From the NCBI GenBank assembly GCA_021784975.1, contig JAJYGU010000102.1:1-7635 (forward strand): a stretch of DNA of 7,635 nt, in the 5' to 3' direction. Below the pieces are notes generated by a model. That model made no database searches, was not told the origin of the DNA, and worked only from the letters and a program-made list of their open reading frames with translations. Within the stretch, counting starts at the first letter, position 1, and each line of letters opens with the position of its first letter. The translations under genes were made by a program, and so were the position numbers. Below, one piece after another: positions 5,978-7,635 of the stretch. The stretch is from Planctomycetota bacterium. GTDB taxonomy: Bacteria > Planctomycetota > Planctomycetia > Pirellulales > Thermoguttaceae.

Positions 5978-6006
5978 ATTATGCGGTCCCATTTTCCGCG
6001 CCTCAA
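5978..6006 (-). promoter_or_regulatory. Promoter of the glycosylase-rarA operon, probably leaderless
   Basis: On the minus strand TTGAGG (6001-6006, 4 of 6 consensus) is followed after exactly 17 bases by CATAAT (5978-5983, 5 of 6). Only seven bases separate this -10 box from the ATG at 5970, so transcription would start at or next to the initiation codon. The absence of any Shine-Dalgarno sequence in those bases is consistent with leaderless translation. It lies within the 68-base spacer shared with the divergent protease gene. Confidence 0.6.
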
Positions 6007-6038
6007 GCGGGGGGTGGCGCTGCGTCGAAGATGAGAGC

Positions 6039-6770
6039 ATGGAAAACTCCGTTCTGTCCGGCCGGCACCCTTGGCCTCGCTTGGCCGAGGGGTACTGGGC
6101 CGAATCGCGGCAGCCGCTGGCCAGTTTGGTGTTTCTCGCGCCACTGCTGATCGCCTACGAGTTGGGCGTGCTGATTCTCGGCGTGCAGAACGGGGCCGAC
6201 GCCTTTCTGGCCGGATTGCTCGACCGGATGGGTTTCAGCCAGCACTTTGTACTGCCCCTGGTGACGGTTTGCCTCCTGTTGGGGTGGCATCATGTGTCGC
6301 GCGACTCGTGGCGACTGTCGGCCGGAACCCTCTCGGCGATGGTTGCCGAATGTGTGCTGTTGGCAGTTGCCCTGCGACTGATCCTGGTTCTGCAGAGCGC
6401 CATGGCGATGGCCGTTTCAACGCCGATCGAAATGCATCTCGGCGACCGATTCGGCCTAGCGGTCGGGTTCCTCGGGGCGGGCATCTACGAGGAGCTGTTG
6501 TTCCGGCTGATTCTGCTCTCCGGGGTGGCCTGGGGATTTCGCCGCGCGGGCACGAAACCGTGGCTGGCGGTAGTGCTGGCGGCGGTGGCAACCAGCCTGC
6601 TGTTCGCCGCAGCTCATTATGTCGGCCCCAGCGGCGAGCCGCTGGGCTGGTTTTCCTTCGTATTCCGCTTCGTGGCGGGCATGTTCTTCGCAGTGGTGTT
6701 TAGCTATCGCGGCTTCGGGATCGCTGCCGGCAGCCACGCGGCGTATGACATCCTGGTGGGAGTCTTCTAA
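6039..6770 (+). CDS. CPBP-family (CAAX/Abi) intramembrane metalloprotease
   Basis: Integral membrane protein of 243 residues with about six or seven hydrophobic segments (roughly 27-48, 70-84, 100-121, 138-165, 176-195, 205-223 and 228-243). It carries all the motifs of the CPBP glutamic-type intramembrane endopeptidase family (PF02517): EELLFR (151-156, the EExxxR motif), His193 in FAAAH (189-193) and HAAYD (233-237, the third motif). The intact motifs suggest an active protease, but substrates are rarely known. Family members include eukaryotic prenyl-protein CAAX proteases and bacterial bacteriocin-immunity or maturation proteins; nothing adjacent looks like a bacteriocin or a prenylated substrate. 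The ATG at 6039 lacks a strong Shine-Dalgarno site (AGATGAGAGC precedes it). It diverges from the glycosylase-rarA operon with a 68-base spacer and appears to be transcribed alone. Confidence 0.88.
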   Translation: MENSVLSGRHPWPRLAEGYWAESRQPLASLVFLAPLLIAYELGVLILGVQNGADAFLAGLLDRMGFSQHFVLPLVTVCLLLGWHHVSRDSWRLSAGTLSAMVAECVLLAVALRLILVLQSAMAMAVSTPIEMHLGDRFGLAVGFLGAGIYEELLFRLILLSGVAWGFRRAGTKPWLAVVLAAVATSLLFAAAHYVGPSGEPLGWFSFVFRFVAGMFFAVVFSYRGFGIAAGSHAAYDILVGVF

Positions 6771-6771
6771 G

Positions 6772-6812
6772 GTTCCAGCCGGCTGGGGCCGGATGCTAGC
6801 ATCGTTTGGAAC
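6772..6812. repeat. Nested palindromes just after the protease gene
   Basis: Two perfect 12-base palindromes, CCAGCCGGCTGG (6775-6786) and GATGCTAGCATC (6792-6803), lie side by side starting four bases past the stop codon. They are bracketed by GTTCC (6772-6776, overlapping the first palindrome by two bases) and its complement GGAAC (6808-6812). They could be protein-binding sites or a branched 3' RNA structure. No T-run follows, so this is not a canonical terminator. Confidence 0.4.
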
Positions 6813-6904
6813 AGCGCGGGCGGCGTTTGTCAAGACGGGTTCCGCGCGAGCGTTGCCGCATCAAGACCTGCCGCCGGGCCGCCGGGTCGCGGAAAAAATC
6901 GCCT

Positions 6905-6933
6905 TTGCGTACCTGAGCGCTCGCGTCTATAAT
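6905..6933 (+). promoter_or_regulatory. Sigma70-like promoter of the DUF2617-like gene
   Basis: TTGCGT (6905-6910) is followed after 17 bases by a perfect TATAAT (6928-6933). The -35 box matches 3 of 6 consensus positions. Transcription would start near 6940, giving a leader of about 60 bases before the GTG start at 7002. It rules out the in-frame TTG at 6942, which would sit at the transcription start without a ribosome site. Confidence 0.7.
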
Positions 6934-6988
6934 GCCGCTCGTTGAGTTCAGTTATTTGCCTCGCTCGGGGCCGGATCGACCAATCGAC

Positions 6989-6993
6989 AGGAG
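6989..6993 (+). promoter_or_regulatory. Shine-Dalgarno site selecting the GTG start at 7002
   Basis: AGGAG ends eight bases before GTG at 7002, an ideal spacing. The earlier in-frame TTG (6942) has no such site and the 20 residues it would add look noncoding. This site therefore decides the start of the DUF2617-like gene. Confidence 0.8.
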
Positions 6994-7001
6994 TCGTCGA
7001 C

Positions 7002-7541
7002 GTGCTTACCGTTCGACCCAAAGTCGCCCAACTGATGTTTCAGCTTTACCGCCGGGCTCTGCACCCGGAGCTGTTTCAGGTTTACCAAACCTGCACCATC
7101 GAGCGCGGATCGTATACGGCCAAGATCGACATCACCAGCGGCGGCCACGTGGTTACGTGGCGGCACGGCGGGCTGACCTTCGCCGAAGTGGCCGCCGCCG
7201 CCCACCATCCGTTGCCCAAAATGCGCCGCTTGTTTTCCTACAGCTTGAAAGGGCAACGCAGCGACCGCGTCGAGGTGGAAGGCCAAGCGTGTTATCAGAT
7301 GAGCTTTCAACTCGAGCCGGCCGAACCCGAGGTGTTCTGGACGTTCCAACAGGAGCTGTTGGCCGACGGCTTGCGGCACGGCATGCTGCACCGTTTCGAC
7401 GCCAGCGGGCGGATTGGCATGGGGGCCCTGAGCTACATCCACTGGGAAGCCCGTTGCCACCGCCTGCTCGTGCAGGCCTTCCACACCTTCCCCGACGACT
7501 ACGCGATCGTCAAGAGCCAGTCGTTGTTCGAGGCCCCGTAA
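7002..7541 (+). CDS. DUF2617-like protein of unknown function
   Basis: Protein of 179 residues starting at GTG. I recognise it, from memory of planctomycete homologues and without a search, as a likely DUF2617 member; the function is not known. No signal peptide or membrane segment is visible, so it is probably cytosolic. Conserved-looking stretches are FQLYRRALHPELF (13-25), ITSGGHVVTW (44-53), AAHHPLPKMRRL (66-77), YQMSFQLEPAEPEVFWTFQQ (98-117, just before ELL), GALSYIHWEA (141-150) and LVQAFHTFPDDYAIVKSQSLF (156-176). The start is set by AGGAG at eight-base spacing and lies about 60 bases after a strong promoter. A longer frame from TTG 6942 would begin at the transcription start and is rejected. 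It is monocistronic in this window and convergent with a possible gene at the right edge. The aromatic, histidine-rich but cysteine-poor composition offers no catalytic motif I can name. Confidence 0.85.
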   Translation: MLTVRPKVAQLMFQLYRRALHPELFQVYQTCTIERGSYTAKIDITSGGHVVTWRHGGLTFAEVAAAAHHPLPKMRRLFSYSLKGQRSDRVEVEGQACYQMSFQLEPAEPEVFWTFQQELLADGLRHGMLHRFDASGRIGMGALSYIHWEARCHRLLVQAFHTFPDDYAIVKSQSLFEAP

Positions 7542-7585
7542 GGCGGATGGTCTCCAAGCCGAGAGGCGAGAGCCGTCTCCGGGCG

Positions 7586-7635
7586 CTACTGCTTTTCAGT
7601 CTCGAAGACCAACAGATACGGAATCGCCGAACGGC
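7586..7635 (-). CDS. Possible C-terminal end of a convergent gene, cut by the window edge
   Basis: On the minus strand one frame reads RSAIPYLLVFETEKQ and then TAG at 7586-7588. The hydrophobic PYLLVF followed by a charged tail resembles a genuine protein end, and its position 44 bases past the DUF2617-like stop fits a convergent neighbour. Only 15 codons are visible, so no family can be named and chance is possible. Confidence 0.35.
   Translation of the reverse strand, partial: RSAIPYLLVFETEKQ

Noticed and set aside
5971..6144. Upstream extension of the glycosylase by 58 residues
   Set aside because: It overlaps the coding sequence of the divergent protease, crosses the operon promoter and has low-complexity composition.
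6942..7001. TTG start for the DUF2617-like gene
   Set aside because: It would sit at the predicted transcription start with no ribosome site, whereas GTG 7002 has AGGAG at ideal spacing.

Overview
The window looks like a chromosomal segment from a GC-rich planctomycete, probably of the Pirellulales type. Three things point there: a secreted cysteine-rich protein built from YTV/MVP repeats, a family associated with planctomycete cell walls; an inverted repeat whose arms translate as TRSVSE, a dispersed element I recall as very common in these genomes; and a small protein resembling the planctomycete DUF2617 family. No rRNA, tRNA, CRISPR array, transposase or phage gene is visible.

Layout, left to right. 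(1) 19-1299, minus: a 426-residue secreted repeat protein with 48 cysteines, with a strong Shine-Dalgarno site and a possible promoter to its right. (2) 1300-1639: a gene-free stretch of 340 bases holding that leader, two small inverted repeats and the TRSVSE inverted repeat, one arm of which contains the stop codon of the next gene. (3) 1640-3697, minus: a complete transketolase with its own sigma70-like promoter. (4) 3698-3917: 220 bases with that promoter and a small hairpin. (5) 3918-5288 and 5299-5970, minus: a two-gene DNA-maintenance operon in which a COG2231-type (endonuclease III-related, MagIII-like) base-excision glycosylase is followed after 10 bases by the AAA+ replication-recombination factor RarA. 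The operon appears to start from a promoter that would give a nearly leaderless mRNA. The end of rarA carries a dense G-run tract. (6) 6039-6770, plus: a CPBP/CAAX-type intramembrane protease, divergent from the operon. (7) 7002-7541, plus: the DUF2617-like protein, with a clear TTGCGT-17-TATAAT promoter and a GTG start set by an AGGAG site. (8) 7586-7635, minus: possibly the last codons of a convergent gene cut by the window edge.

Most of the window is ordinary chromosome. Transketolase serves the pentose phosphate pathway, and the glycosylase and RarA form a plausible repair and fork-maintenance unit. The most unusual parts are the cysteine-rich protein with two 14-residue-period repeat blocks between cysteine clusters, the glycosylase lacking both the fourth cluster cysteine and the catalytic lysine of endonuclease III, the TRSVSE inverted repeat fused to the transketolase stop, and the G-run tract ending rarA. 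I found no convincing evidence for a wholly new multi-gene system.
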